Source: Desulfovibrio porci
GTDB lineage: Bacteria; Desulfobacterota; Desulfovibrionia; Desulfovibrionales; Desulfovibrionaceae
Assembly (NCBI RefSeq): GCF_009696265.1
Contig: NZ_VUMH01000001.1
Location: 310,001 to 374,000 of the forward strand
Direction of reading: 5' to 3'
DNA length: 64,000 nucleotides
The notes under the pieces were generated by a model that saw only the letters and a program-made list of their open reading frames with translations, was not told the DNA's origin and did no database searches. Positions 34,976 through 43,973 of the stretch are shown piece after piece. Position numbers and translations under genes: made by a program. The first letter of the stretch is position 1. Every line of letters starts with the position of its first letter.

Positions 34976-36358
34976 TCATTGGGCCGCTCCCAGACCGGCG
35001 TTGCGCTCAATAAGGTCCACGGCTCTGGCGATCTGGCGGCCCAGGCTGGATTCTTTGGAAAGCTCGCGCTCCACCGAGGTGATGCCCTTGATGACCGTGG
35101 AATGGCGACGGTTGAACGTCTCGCCGATTTCCTCCAGCGAAAGTTCAGTGTGCTTGCGCGCCAGATAGTAGACGGTATTGCGGCCCAGCACGCATTCCCG
35201 GCGGCGGGAACGTGAGCAGAGCTGGCGCTGCTCCAGGCCGTAGCTCTCGCAGACCAGTCGGATGATGGTGGGCAGATCCGGCCCGCATTCCACGCCGGCG
35301 TACTGGTTGAGCACTTCCAGCGCCAGATCCAGATTCAAGCCGCAATTGAGCAGACGGGCCTTGAATATGAGGCTGTTCAGACAGGATTCCATCTGGCGCA
35401 CATCGCCGCGCAGGCGGGTGGCCAGCAGGTCGCAGACCGGGTCGGGCAAGAGCACCTGAAAGCTTTTGGCCTTGCGGGTGAGGATGCGGCGGCGCATCTC
35501 TTCGTCGGGACGTCCCATATTCGTCAGAATGCCCGAGCAGAAATACGAGACGAGCTGACTGTCCACCCGCTGGAGTTCACGCGGCGAAAACGAAGAGGTG
35601 AAAATCACCCGGCCGCCCTTGGCCTGCAGACTTTTGACCACGGCGAGGGCCATATCCTGCATTTTTTCCTTGCCCTGAAAAAAATGCACGTCTTCCAGCA
35701 AAAGCACATTCAGATCCCGCAGGCGGGATTTGAAGCCCTCCACGTCATGGCTGCGCAAGGAGGCCACAAAGCGCGAGGCGAACTCCTCGGCCGTGAGATA
35801 GGCCACGCGCGCGTCATTGCCTTTTCGGCTGAGCGCCTGGCCCACAGCCTGGGCCAGGTGTGTTTTGCCCAGACCCGAGGCGGAGTTCACAAACAGGGTC
35901 TGCACATCACCGCTACGACAGACATCCTGCGCGGCCGCCACGGCCATGCTGTTGCTGGGCCCCACCACAAAATCCTCAAAGCAATAGCGCCAGCGCGCCT
36001 CCCGCCGTAAAGCGGGCACGGCGGGAGGTATGGGCAGATCGGCCTGCCGTTGCGGCAAAACCCGCGCGGCAAGGTCAGCCGTGGAAGCCGCCTGCGGAGC
36101 GGCGTCGCGATCTCTTCCGGCAATCTCAATACGTATTTCCACGGCCTCCGGCGACAGACCCAATACCGGGGCCGCCGCTTCGCGCAAGGTGGAAAGCATC
36201 CGGCTTTCCAGCCAACCGGCCATAAACGCGTTGGGCGCCACAAGGCGCACCACCCCGTCTTCCAGCGTGGCGCGCAAAGGAGCGATCCAAACCTTAAAAA
36301 TGCCGGAATCCAGCATTTTCTTGAGATTTTCAGAAATTTCGGCCCATTGATCTCGCAT
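34976..36358 (-). CDS. dnaA: Chromosomal replication initiator DnaA-like protein
   Basis: This 460-residue protein has domain I (RDQWAEISENLKKMLDSGIF), a variable linker, the AAA+ domain with Walker A SGLGKTHL and Walker B LLLEDVHFF, and domain IV. The box-recognition motif, DHTTV in canonical DnaA, reads RRHSTVIKGI here, so the conserved Asp is Arg and sequence preference may differ. It is not followed by dnaN or recF, unlike the usual origin cluster. It may be a second DnaA as found in some Desulfovibrio, or the main one in a rearranged locus. The ATG at MRDQW is chosen over one 12 codons earlier. The 530-bp AT-rich region upstream could hold its own operator. Confidence 0.85.
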   Translation of the reverse strand: MRDQWAEISENLKKMLDSGIFKVWIAPLRATLEDGVVRLVAPNAFMAGWLESRMLSTLREAAAPVLGLSPEAVEIRIEIAGRDRDAAPQAASTADLAARVLPQRQADLPIPPAVPALRREARWRYCFEDFVVGPSNSMAVAAAQDVCRSGDVQTLFVNSASGLGKTHLAQAVGQALSRKGNDARVAYLTAEEFASRFVASLRSHDVEGFKSRLRDLNVLLLEDVHFFQGKEKMQDMALAVVKSLQAKGGRVIFTSSFSPRELQRVDSQLVSYFCSGILTNMGRPDEEMRRRILTRKAKSFQVLLPDPVCDLLATRLRGDVRQMESCLNSLIFKARLLNCGLNLDLALEVLNQYAGVECGPDLPTIIRLVCESYGLEQRQLCSRSRRRECVLGRNTVYYLARKHTELSLEEIGETFNRRHSTVIKGITSVERELSKESSLGRQIARAVDLIERNAGLGAAQ

Positions 36359-36834
36359 GCAGGGCTTGTAGCCTGAAAGGCCGGACACGGGCAATGGAGG
36401 GTTAGCTGCGCTCTGGGGCAGTGGCTTCTTTTGTTTTCCCCAAAGACTTTATTAGATAATCATGTGAAATACATAATTATTTTTTAATAGCGTGGATAAT
36501 GGGGCCTGCCGCCAAAGCCTTATGGGGCAAGGCTTTAACCTTGCCGCTCCCTCTCATGAACAATTTGGAATAATTTTTTTCCACAATAATAAGTAAAATT
36601 TTCTCTGTTTTTCTCAGTTATACGCTGTTTTTTTAGCTATCTTCGCCCAGCTTCCGAACCGTAAGGCGGGACGGATTGTCAAGAGGAAAAACATTTTTTT
36701 TTGCCCGAGAATCAGAATTTTTCTCTAGAAAATTTCTTCTAACCTCCTGTGATAACAAAAATTGTTATCAGAACACGGCACACAAATGCCGTCCTTTGTG
36801 AAAACAGAGAAGGTGCCAGCGCAACAGACCAGAA
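36359..36834. other. AT-rich region upstream of the DnaA-like gene with imperfect DnaA boxes
   Basis: This gene-free, strikingly AT-rich stretch has two 8/9 matches to TTATCCACA: CGTGGATAA (36491-36499, reverse) and TTTTCCACA (36577-36585). It also contains an 8-bp stem AAAGCCTT/AAGGCTTT (36514-36536) and the inverted repeat TGATAACA-5 nt-TGTTATCA (36750-36770), which is operator-like. An autoregulated promoter or an origin of replication are both possible; too few boxes are seen to call oriC. Confidence 0.4.
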
Positions 36835-36872
36835 GTACAAAAAAACCCGCCGATCGGCGGGTTTTTTTGTAC
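36835..36872. terminator. 38-bp palindromic terminator of outer-membrane barrel gene 1
   Basis: A perfect palindrome centred on CCGATCGG, with flanking A and T runs, lies 15 bp beyond the minus-strand gene's stop. It can work in both directions. Confidence 0.88.
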
Positions 36873-36887
36873 ACTGCAAAGCAGGCC

Positions 36888-37547
36888 TTAGAAGGTAAAG
36901 CGCAGGCCCAGCATGAATTCGTTGTTATAGGGCTGGTTGCTGATATTGGTGTCGCCCTTGGAAACTTCGTTGTAGCCCATCATCATGAAGCGATAGCCCA
37001 GGTCCACGGCAAAGTTTTCGTTAAAGTTGTAGGCCACGCCCGCGCCCACGTTCCAGGCAAAATTGGTGAAATTGTCACTGGCACTATTATTGTAACCAGG
37101 ACCATCCACGGTATATTCCACATAATTGAAGGCCAGTCCCGCGCCCGCGCCGATATAAGGCACAAAGGGGGTGCCGGTCTGAATGTCATAGTAGAGGTTC
37201 AGGAACAGAGTGGAGGTGTTCCAGAGTCCCTTGGTGCTGATGCTGTCACCATTATAGATGGAATCCCAGCTCTTTTCACTGTTGCCGCGCAGGGCGAATT
37301 CAATTTCAGCGCGCAGGGGGATCTGCTGCTGGGGGTAGAAGTCATAGCCCACGGCCAGCGCGCCGCCCAGCGTGAACTGGCTGTAGCTCTCGTCCGTCAT
37401 GTCGCTGTACGGACGGGAAATGACGCCCGTATCCTGAATGGACATCAGAAATTTAGGGGCCAGATAAAAGCCGTTCACTTCGGCCTGAGCCAAGCCCGGC
37501 AGGGCCAGAACCGCCATCAAAGCCAAGACAGCCAAAATACGTTTCAT
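36888..37547 (-). CDS. Outer-membrane beta-barrel protein (paralogue 1)
   Basis: This 219-residue protein begins with a Sec signal (MKRILAVLALMAVLALPGLA, cleaved after AQA). It continues as an eight-strand-type barrel with YLAPKFLMSIQDTG, GGALAVGYDFYP and a terminal aromatic residue (LGLRFTF), the OmpA/OmpW or opacity-protein style. TGGAGGAAG precedes the ATG. The downstream-encoded neighbour at 37.7-38.4 kb is a close paralogue with the same blocks, so this is a tandem duplication. A promoter candidate, TTGACG-16 bp-TAATGC, lies at 37591-37618 on the minus strand, and a terminator separates the two genes, so each is its own unit. Confidence 0.85.
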   Translation of the reverse strand: MKRILAVLALMAVLALPGLAQAEVNGFYLAPKFLMSIQDTGVISRPYSDMTDESYSQFTLGGALAVGYDFYPQQQIPLRAEIEFALRGNSEKSWDSIYNGDSISTKGLWNTSTLFLNLYYDIQTGTPFVPYIGAGAGLAFNYVEYTVDGPGYNNSASDNFTNFAWNVGAGVAYNFNENFAVDLGYRFMMMGYNEVSKGDTNISNQPYNNEFMLGLRFTF

Positions 37548-37590
37548 GTCGCTTCCTCCAAAAGGGAAAAATGTTTTCTCCAGAGTTAAA

Positions 37591-37618
37591 GCATTACATT
37601 CTTTCTTCATAGCGTCAA
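37591..37618 (-). promoter_or_regulatory. Promoter candidate of outer-membrane barrel gene 1
   Basis: On the minus strand TTGACG (37618-37613) and TAATGC (37596-37591) are 16 bp apart, giving a leader of roughly 40 nt before the ATG. Confidence 0.45.
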
Positions 37619-37649
37619 TCTTTTTATATAGTTTCCGGAAAAATGCAAT

Positions 37650-37690
37650 GAAAAGACGTTCTCCGCGTATATCGCGAAGAACGTCTTTTC
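37650..37690 (-). terminator. Terminator between the two barrel genes
   Basis: GAAAAGACGTTCT pairs with AGAACGTCTTTTC, with an inner CGCG/CGCG stem around TATAT. It ends 20 bp beyond the stop of paralogue 2. Confidence 0.85.
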
Positions 37691-37710
37691 AAAAGGATAC
37701 GAAATACGGT

Positions 37711-38388
37711 CTAGAAAGCGAAACGCAGCCCCAGCATGAATTCGTTATTGTAAGGATCGTTGCCGACCTCATACTTTTGACCGTTGTGATATGCGCTGAC
37801 CTCGTTGTAGCCCAGGCCCACAAAACGGTAGGAAGCGTCAATGGCGAGATTTTCGTTGAAGCTGTAAGACGCGCCCACGCCCACGTTCCAGGCGAAATTG
37901 GTGAAGCGGTCATCGACCGAGAACTTGCTGCCGTTGGTGGTGGTGAAATCATAGCCGGTATAGTTGAAGGCCAGCCCCAAGCCAGCGCCGATATAAGGCG
38001 TGAAGGGCGTATCGTTGTGGAAGTCCCAGAACAGGTTGGCGAAGAGCGTGGAGTTGTTCCAGGTGCCCTTGACGTCGCTCACATTCGTGCCGCCGTCGCT
38101 CCAGCTATGTTCGCTGTTGCCGCGCAGGGCGAATTCAATTTCAGCGCGCAGGGGCAGCATTTGTTGCGGCCAGAAATCATAGCCCAGAGCCAGAGCCCCA
38201 CCCAAGGTGAACTGGCTGTAATCGTCCACCCCCGAACCCGCAAGCCCGGACGAACGTTCCATCCGTCCCGTATCCTGAATGCTCATCAGAAACTTGGGGG
38301 CCAGATACATGCCGGTGCCTTCCGCCGCGGCCAGACCGGGCAGAGCAAGCGTCAGCACAAGTGCCAAAGCGGCAATAATGCGTTTCAT
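37711..38388 (-). CDS. Outer-membrane beta-barrel protein (paralogue 2)
   Basis: This 225-residue protein has the signal MKRIIAALALVLTLALPGLA (cleaved after AAA) and a small barrel ending LGLRFAF. It shares YLAPKFLMSIQDTG, PLRAEIEFALRGNSE, FTNFAWNVG and YNNEFMLGLRF with paralogue 1, and differs mainly in predicted surface loops (for example MERSSGLAGSGVD against ISRPYSDMTDES). CAGGAGG precedes the ATG. Such tandem small barrels often vary between strains in their loops. The exact role (adhesin, pore or structural) is not evident. Confidence 0.85.
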   Translation of the reverse strand: MKRIIAALALVLTLALPGLAAAEGTGMYLAPKFLMSIQDTGRMERSSGLAGSGVDDYSQFTLGGALALGYDFWPQQMLPLRAEIEFALRGNSEHSWSDGGTNVSDVKGTWNNSTLFANLFWDFHNDTPFTPYIGAGLGLAFNYTGYDFTTTNGSKFSVDDRFTNFAWNVGVGASYSFNENLAIDASYRFVGLGYNEVSAYHNGQKYEVGNDPYNNEFMLGLRFAF

Positions 38389-38467
38389 GACAGTCCTCCT
38401 GAATGCTTTTCCCCTTCTGTTCACAGGGAGTTTTGAGAGTTGTGCAAATTCTGGAAATTGTCAATAA

Positions 38468-38483
38468 AATTTCTACAGAAATT
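38468..38483. promoter_or_regulatory. 16-bp palindrome upstream of barrel gene 2
   Basis: AATTTCT-AC-AGAAATT lies just upstream of a TTGACA (38464-38459, minus strand) that is well placed as a -35 element for the gene. It may be a regulator site. The matching -10 is poor. Confidence 0.4.
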
Positions 38484-38590
38484 CTTGACTTTCCCGCCCC
38501 GACCGGAATCCGCCACAATACCTTCCTTGTTGCGGACGTCATTTCTTTGCCGGGCGCTTAAGATGTGCAAAATATATGCCATACAACAGA

Positions 38591-38624
38591 AAGCCGGCAA
38601 ACCCCTATGGGCGTTTGCCGGCTT
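38591..38624 (-). terminator. Terminator-like hairpin downstream of the FadL-type gene
   Basis: AAGCCGGCAAAC pairs with GTTTGCCGGCTT, and two more pairs close a small loop. On the minus strand it is followed by a T-rich stretch. It lies 120 bp past the FadL-type stop. Confidence 0.6.
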
Positions 38625-38746
38625 CAGAGCAATTTTCTTTTAAAATTGTCCGCGGAGTCAAATGAAGCGAGCCGTTGACGGAGGCGTGGAACTTACCGGC
38701 CGGAACATGGTGTCCCGGCCGCGCAGAGTCGTACCATTAAGCGGCT

Positions 38747-40027
38747 CTAAAAAGTATAACCGACGGAAAACATGTAAATATTGGCCACCACATTTTCCGA
38801 ATGGCCGCCGCTGACGCCGCCGTTAAAGATATTGTTGCGGATGCCCGCGGCGTCGGTGCTGTCATAGTCCGTGGGATTGATCCAGAGGTGGGCGTAGGCG
38901 AAATCAAAGGTCCAGTCATTCCAGCGCACGCCCGTGCCCACACTGAGGGTGGTGCGGCCGTTGGTGGGCATCATAAAATCGGCGTGATCCTCATTGAGCA
39001 CCGGCGTTTCATAGGAAAAACCGGCGCGCAGGCTCCACCAGTCCAGGGGCTTGTACTCCACGCTGGCGTTGAAGTTCCAGCCGTCGCGCCATTCCTTGTT
39101 GCTGACGGAGCCGTAGCCGCTGTCAAAATAGACATTCAGGGCATTGTAGGTGGACCAGCGCGTCCAGACCGTGCCCACCTCAAAGCTCAGATTGTCCAGC
39201 GGCTTGTAAGCGATGCCCAGAGCCAGGGAATCCGGAAGCTGCACCGTGGCATTGGCCGAGCAGTTGCGGGCGTCGGGCAAATGCGCCGCCCTGGTCAGCA
39301 GATTGTCCCCTTGCCAGCCGAAATCGGCGTCGCCGTTGATGTTGAGGGTGACCTGGCTCTTGTAGGCGAGGCCCACGGACCACTGGTCATTGAGACGCAT
39401 ATGCAGGCCCAGATGCGCGCCCACGCCCCATCCCTGCCCCTCAACCTGCATGTCGTTGTCCCAGACCGGACCGCCTGTGAGGGTGGGTATTTTGCTCCCC
39501 ATGTACACGCTGGCGTAGAGGGCCTCCACCCCCAGAGATACGGAAAAGACGTCGTTGATCTTGTAGGCCAGGGTGGGTACAAAAGAAACGGTTTGCAGGC
39601 CCACGTCATAAATATTGTATCTTCCCGTCCAGCTCCCGTCATAGCTGTTGCCCACCCCGAAACGCGAGAATACGCCCAGGCCCAGCCAGACATTGTCGTT
39701 GAGCTGGTAGCTGGCATAACCGTGCGGAGCCAGCCAGACCGCCGGTTTGGTGGTGGTGCCGTGCTCCATGCCGCCCGTTTCGGCGATGATGGTGCCGATA
39801 GGGGCGATGAAAGCCAGGCCGCCCATGACATGCGCGCCCGGCAGTTGGGTGATGCCCGCCGCATTGTAGGCCAGGGCCGATACGTCGTCGGCGCGCCCCA
39901 CCATGCCCCCCGCCAGGGACACGCCCCTGGCGCTCCACTCGTTGAGGGCGAAACCCTCGGCCAGAACCGTTGACGCCATGCCCGCGAGAAGCGCGAGCAA
40001 AAGACAGGAAACGCGCAGACCCCTCAT
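38747..40027 (-). CDS. FadL/OmpP1-family outer-membrane transport protein
   Basis: This 426-residue protein has a signal peptide (ending STVLA) and a mature start EGFALNEWSARGVSLAGGMV. It then shows GRADDVSALAYNAAGITQLPG, the characteristic N-terminal hatch sequence of FadL-type barrels that take up long-chain fatty acids or aromatic hydrocarbons. The C-terminus ends FSVGYTF, a normal barrel signature. CAGGAGGAG precedes the ATG. It stands alone between the tandem barrels and priA. The substrate is not deducible. Confidence 0.92.
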   Translation of the reverse strand: MRGLRVSCLLLALLAGMASTVLAEGFALNEWSARGVSLAGGMVGRADDVSALAYNAAGITQLPGAHVMGGLAFIAPIGTIIAETGGMEHGTTTKPAVWLAPHGYASYQLNDNVWLGLGVFSRFGVGNSYDGSWTGRYNIYDVGLQTVSFVPTLAYKINDVFSVSLGVEALYASVYMGSKIPTLTGGPVWDNDMQVEGQGWGVGAHLGLHMRLNDQWSVGLAYKSQVTLNINGDADFGWQGDNLLTRAAHLPDARNCSANATVQLPDSLALGIAYKPLDNLSFEVGTVWTRWSTYNALNVYFDSGYGSVSNKEWRDGWNFNASVEYKPLDWWSLRAGFSYETPVLNEDHADFMMPTNGRTTLSVGTGVRWNDWTFDFAYAHLWINPTDYDSTDAAGIRNNIFNGGVSGGHSENVVANIYMFSVGYTF

Positions 40028-40168
40028 TTCTCCTCCTGTAGAGCACAGACCAGACCAACGCCGCGCGCTCCCCCTCCGGAGAACGCCGGCCCGGGCCTGA
40101 CGTTTTCCACATGGCGCAACGACGCGGAGCGGATGACGCGCCCGCCCCTCAAAAAGATATGCCGACTA

Positions 40169-42538
40169 TCACAGCATATTAACAGGATCGAGGTCAAGGA
40201 AAAGTCGCAGCGGCGCGGCGGCTTTCCGGCTTTTGGCAAAGAAATAAAGCTGGCGCAGTACCTGCCAGTCCCCGGCTTTGAGCAGACAATGGAAACGCCG
40301 CCGCCCCCGCAGCAGCGCCAGAGGCGCGGGCGCGGGCCCCAGCATGCGGACGTCGAGTTCGCGCGCCCGCAGACGCAGCGCGGCGGTCAGTTCATTCAGG
40401 GCCGCTGGTCCGTCCTTTTCCTCAACGCCGAAGGACATGCGGATCAAGGCCAGGCGCACAAAGGGCGGATACTGCCGCAAGCGGCGGCGGGCCAGTTCCG
40501 CCGCGTAAAAACCTTCATAATCGCCCGTTTGCACGTACTGCCAGCAGTAGTGGCTGACGTCGCGGGTCTGGATCAGCACCCGGCCCGGTTTTTCGCCCCG
40601 TCCGGCCCGCCCGGCGGACTGGACCAGCAATTGAAAAGTGCGCTCGGCCGCGCGGTAATCGGGCAGATTCAGGCCCAGATCGCCGTCGGCCACCACGGCC
40701 AGAGTCACTTGCGGGAAATGATGGCCCTTGGAAAGCATCTGGGTGCCCACCAGGATGGGCGATTCCTGCCGGGCAAAGGCCGCCAGGATTTCCTCCATGC
40801 GGCCCGGACGGCGCGTGCTGTCGCGGTCCAGACGCAGCACGGGCCGTCCGGCCAGCACGCTCAGACGCTCGCCCAGGCGCTCGGTGCCCTCGCCCAGCGG
40901 CAGAAAATTCATGCCCTTGCACTGCGGGCAGGGCGAGGGAAAGGGCCGGGTATAGCCGCAGTAATGGCAGACCAGTTTTTCCCGTCCCTTATGGTAGGTA
41001 AGGCCGATTTCGCACTGCGGGCAACGCAGGGTGCTGTTGCAGTCCAGACAGTACATCAACGGCGCGTAGCCGCGCCGGTTGAGCAGCACCACGGCCTGCT
41101 CGCCCCTGTCCAGGGTTTCGCGCAGGGCCGCTTCACTCTGCGGCGCCAGCAGGCCGCCGCCCTCCACGGAAGAGACCGCCGGGGACAGCATGCTGATGTC
41201 CACCAGTTCCACCGGCGGCAAAGGTCTGCCGCCCACCCGGCTCGGCAGGCGCAGTAAAGGCAACCGGCCGTTTTCCGCCGCGTAAAAGGTCTTGATGTCC
41301 GGCGTGGCCGACCCCAGCAGCAGCAGGCCGCGCGTCTGGGCCATACGGAACCAGGCCACTTCCTTGGCCTGGTAGGAGAGGCTCTCGTCCTGCTTGAAGG
41401 AGCCGTCGTGCTCCTCGTCCAGCACCACACAGCCCAGTTTTGGCACGGGCAGGAAAAGAGCCGAACGCGTGCCCACCACCAGACAGGGCTCACGCCGCGC
41501 GGCCAGTGCGCGAAACGTGGACTCGCGCCGGGCCGGAGACTGATAGCCGTGATAAAAAAAGAGCGGGGCATCCGGCAGGGCGCAGGCAGCGTCGCGGCGC
41601 AACTTGTGGGCCAGGGCCACTTCCGGAGCCAGCAGCAGCAGGCTTTTGCCCCGCGCCAGACAGTCCCTGGCCAGTTCCAGATACACGGCCGTCTTGCCGC
41701 TGCCCGTGACGCCGTAGAGCAGGCGGGAAGCCGCCGCACCTTCATCCAGCGCCGCGCGCAGGCCGGTCAGGGCCGCGCTCTGATCCGCGTTGAGACTGAA
41801 GGGTGCGGGCGGGGGCGGCAGCAGGGCCTGCTCCGTCTCTTCCTCGGCCTCCTCGCGCGTCAGCGCCAGATGCCCGGCCTTGAGCAGACTTTGCAAGGCG
41901 GGAGCCGCGGCCTGTCCCAGGCTTTGCAGCAGGCGGCGACGGCTCACGGCCCCGTGTTCGTGCAGGTATTCCAGAACTTCAATCTGACGTGTGGCCGAGG
42001 GGCGCACCGGCCAGGGCGGATCGGCGCGCAACAGGCAGAATTCTTCGCTGGCCGCGTCCGCGCCGGGGGCCAGCATACGGGCCGCGCCCGCGCGAAGAGC
42101 CCGGGCCAGGTCCAGCCGCTCTCCGGCGTCCGCTTCCCTGATCCGGCGCAGGCTCAGCGCCGCCGCGCGCCCCGCTTCCAGCCGGTGCAGGCGCACGCGC
42201 GTGCTGCGCAGTCCCTGGGGCAGCACATGGCCCAGAATATGGCCCGGCTCCACGCCCTGGCGAAGGGCCAGATCCTGAGCCAGTGCCAGCAGATCCGGTG
42301 GCAGCAGGGGGGCGTCCTCCAGCGGCCAGCAGACGGCCTTGCAGGCCACGTTGTCCGGCAGGCCTGAGGTGAGGCTGACGGCCAGAAGCACCGCCGCCCG
42401 CAACGCGCCCTGCTCTCCCCTGCCCAACGGCACGGCCAGACGCAGGCCGGGCCGCCAGAATTCCGACGGGAATTCCGGCGGCAGCGCATAGGTCAGACAG
42501 GCATAGGGGGGGCTCAACAGGGCGACGCTGGCGTACAT
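40169..42538 (-). CDS. priA: Primosomal replication-restart helicase
   Basis: This 789-residue 3'-5' helicase restarts stalled forks. It has the N-terminal 3'BD region (VALLSPPYACLTYALPPE), Walker A GVTGSGKTAVY, DEEHDGSFKQ as motif II, LLLGSATPDIKT, and the zinc-binding cysteine set CLDCNSTLRCPQC and CHYCGYTRPFPSPCPQC. VGTQMLSKGHHFP and QSAGRAGRGEKPG are motifs V and VI. The central winged-helix segment is longer and more Ala/Gln-rich than in E. coli, a common feature in this clade. It has no operon partner, with more than 130 bp of empty sequence on either side. Confidence 0.95.
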   Translation of the reverse strand: MYASVALLSPPYACLTYALPPEFPSEFWRPGLRLAVPLGRGEQGALRAAVLLAVSLTSGLPDNVACKAVCWPLEDAPLLPPDLLALAQDLALRQGVEPGHILGHVLPQGLRSTRVRLHRLEAGRAAALSLRRIREADAGERLDLARALRAGAARMLAPGADAASEEFCLLRADPPWPVRPSATRQIEVLEYLHEHGAVSRRRLLQSLGQAAAPALQSLLKAGHLALTREEAEEETEQALLPPPPAPFSLNADQSAALTGLRAALDEGAAASRLLYGVTGSGKTAVYLELARDCLARGKSLLLLAPEVALAHKLRRDAACALPDAPLFFYHGYQSPARRESTFRALAARREPCLVVGTRSALFLPVPKLGCVVLDEEHDGSFKQDESLSYQAKEVAWFRMAQTRGLLLLGSATPDIKTFYAAENGRLPLLRLPSRVGGRPLPPVELVDISMLSPAVSSVEGGGLLAPQSEAALRETLDRGEQAVVLLNRRGYAPLMYCLDCNSTLRCPQCEIGLTYHKGREKLVCHYCGYTRPFPSPCPQCKGMNFLPLGEGTERLGERLSVLAGRPVLRLDRDSTRRPGRMEEILAAFARQESPILVGTQMLSKGHHFPQVTLAVVADGDLGLNLPDYRAAERTFQLLVQSAGRAGRGEKPGRVLIQTRDVSHYCWQYVQTGDYEGFYAAELARRRLRQYPPFVRLALIRMSFGVEEKDGPAALNELTAALRLRARELDVRMLGPAPAPLALLRGRRRFHCLLKAGDWQVLRQLYFFAKSRKAAAPLRLFLDLDPVNML

Positions 42539-42751
42539 ACTGGAAAAACCGTTACCTCGGCAGTGGCTGCATGGCGTTCGAGATCAAAAAATAAAAGGAC
42601 ACGGACAACACGGGCTTTGTCTTCCAAAAGGTCGTTCCTCCCGCAAGAAAGGAGTCCACTACGAGCGGGAACCGCACATTCGGTACAGACCCGCGCCGCA
42701 ATGGACTCCTGACGCAATCGGAAGGCAAAAAACCGGTTTGGAGGCAAGCCC

Positions 42752-43624
42752 CTACTGGAACTGGACGAAATTCTTGAGCAGGCCCAGCAATTCGTAGCGC
42801 AGTTCCTCGTCCTGAAGGGCGAAATAGATATTGGCCGTAAGAAACTCCGCCCAGTCGCCCGCGTCAAAGCGCATGCCCGACATGCGCACGGCCATCATGC
42901 CGCGGTCCTGGGCCATGGCCTGCAGGGCGTCGGTGAGCTGGATTTCGCCGCCATGACCCGGCTCGACCTTTTCCAGATAGTCGAAAATCTCCGGCGTGAG
43001 CACATAGCGGCCCACAATGGCCATCCGCGAGGGCGCGGCCTCGCGCTTGGGCTTTTCCACCATGTTGCGCACCCGGAAAACGCCCGGAGCCACTTCCTCG
43101 CCGTCAATGATGCCGTAGCGGCTGACCTTTTCCCAGGGCACTTCCATGACGCCGATGACCGGCATTTTTTCGGCCATGGCCACTTCAATAAGCTGGCCGA
43201 TGCCCGGCACGCCGCCGAACATCAGGTCATCGCCCACCATGATCGCAAAGGGATCATCGCGCACCAGTTCACGCGCGCAGAGCACCGCATGCCCAAGGCC
43301 GAGCTGCTTTTTCTGGCGCACGGACATGATGTTGACCATTTCGGCCACCTGCCGCACTTCCTTGAGCTTGTCCAGCTTGCCCGCGCGTTCCAGCACAGCC
43401 TCCAACTGGAGGTTGTAGTCAAAGTGATCTTCAATGACGCTCTTGTCCCGGTTGGTCACAAAGATCACATCATGGATCTTAGCGCGCTGCGCCTCCTCCA
43501 CCACGTACTGGATGACGGGTTTATTATAGATGGGCAGCATTTCCTTGGGAATATTCTTGGTCGCGGGCAATGAACGCGTACCCCAACCAGCCACCGGAAT
43601 GATCACCTTGCGAATATCCTTCAT
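42752..43624 (-). CDS. galU: UTP-glucose-1-phosphate uridylyltransferase
   Basis: This 290-residue enzyme makes UDP-glucose for LPS and exopolysaccharide. The nucleotidyl-transferase signature VIIPVAGWGTRSLPATKNIP, then KEMLPIYNKPVIQYVVEEA, IMVGDDLMFGG, VEKPKREAAPSRMAIVGRYV and GGEIQLTDALQ are intact. GGAGGCG precedes the ATG. The gene stands alone; its promoter must lie in the 536-bp gap to glmM. An inverted repeat AGGAGTCCA/TGGACTCCT with a 43-nt spacer sits 40-100 bp past its stop and may help termination. Confidence 0.95.
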   Translation of the reverse strand: MKDIRKVIIPVAGWGTRSLPATKNIPKEMLPIYNKPVIQYVVEEAQRAKIHDVIFVTNRDKSVIEDHFDYNLQLEAVLERAGKLDKLKEVRQVAEMVNIMSVRQKKQLGLGHAVLCARELVRDDPFAIMVGDDLMFGGVPGIGQLIEVAMAEKMPVIGVMEVPWEKVSRYGIIDGEEVAPGVFRVRNMVEKPKREAAPSRMAIVGRYVLTPEIFDYLEKVEPGHGGEIQLTDALQAMAQDRGMMAVRMSGMRFDAGDWAEFLTANIYFALQDEELRYELLGLLKNFVQFQ

Positions 43625-43973
43625 GCGCGCCTCCGCTCATGTATTAGTATCCGAACAGCATCAGCGTTTCCGGAGCGTTGCGGGTTGACGGAGCACATCG
43701 GCGCTCTGCCGCCGCGCCCATACCATCGGCCGGGGAAACCCGGCGACGCGTTGCCATAAGAACTTTGACTGTTCCGCAACGCGCCGGATATGCCTCAAGT
43801 TCATACTCCGCCAAAAGCCCGGCAAGCGCAAGAGAAAAACGCATTTTCGCGGCCGGAAGGCGGTCAACAAGGGTCGTGTCCGTCCGAGCGGAGCGGGCTA
43901 CGGGCATCGACAGCAGCGATGCGGCGCACAAAGCATAATGCCGGGGCATTTCAACATTGCAATGCTCCAGGAA

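Noticed and set aside
36359..36834. Calling this oriC
   Set aside because: Only two imperfect DnaA boxes, no dnaN or other origin genes, and gene orientation converges here rather than diverging.
43678..43938. 86-codon frame between galU and glmM
   Set aside because: Arg/Ser/Ala-rich without a ribosome site; open frames occur on both strands here, as expected by chance at this GC content.
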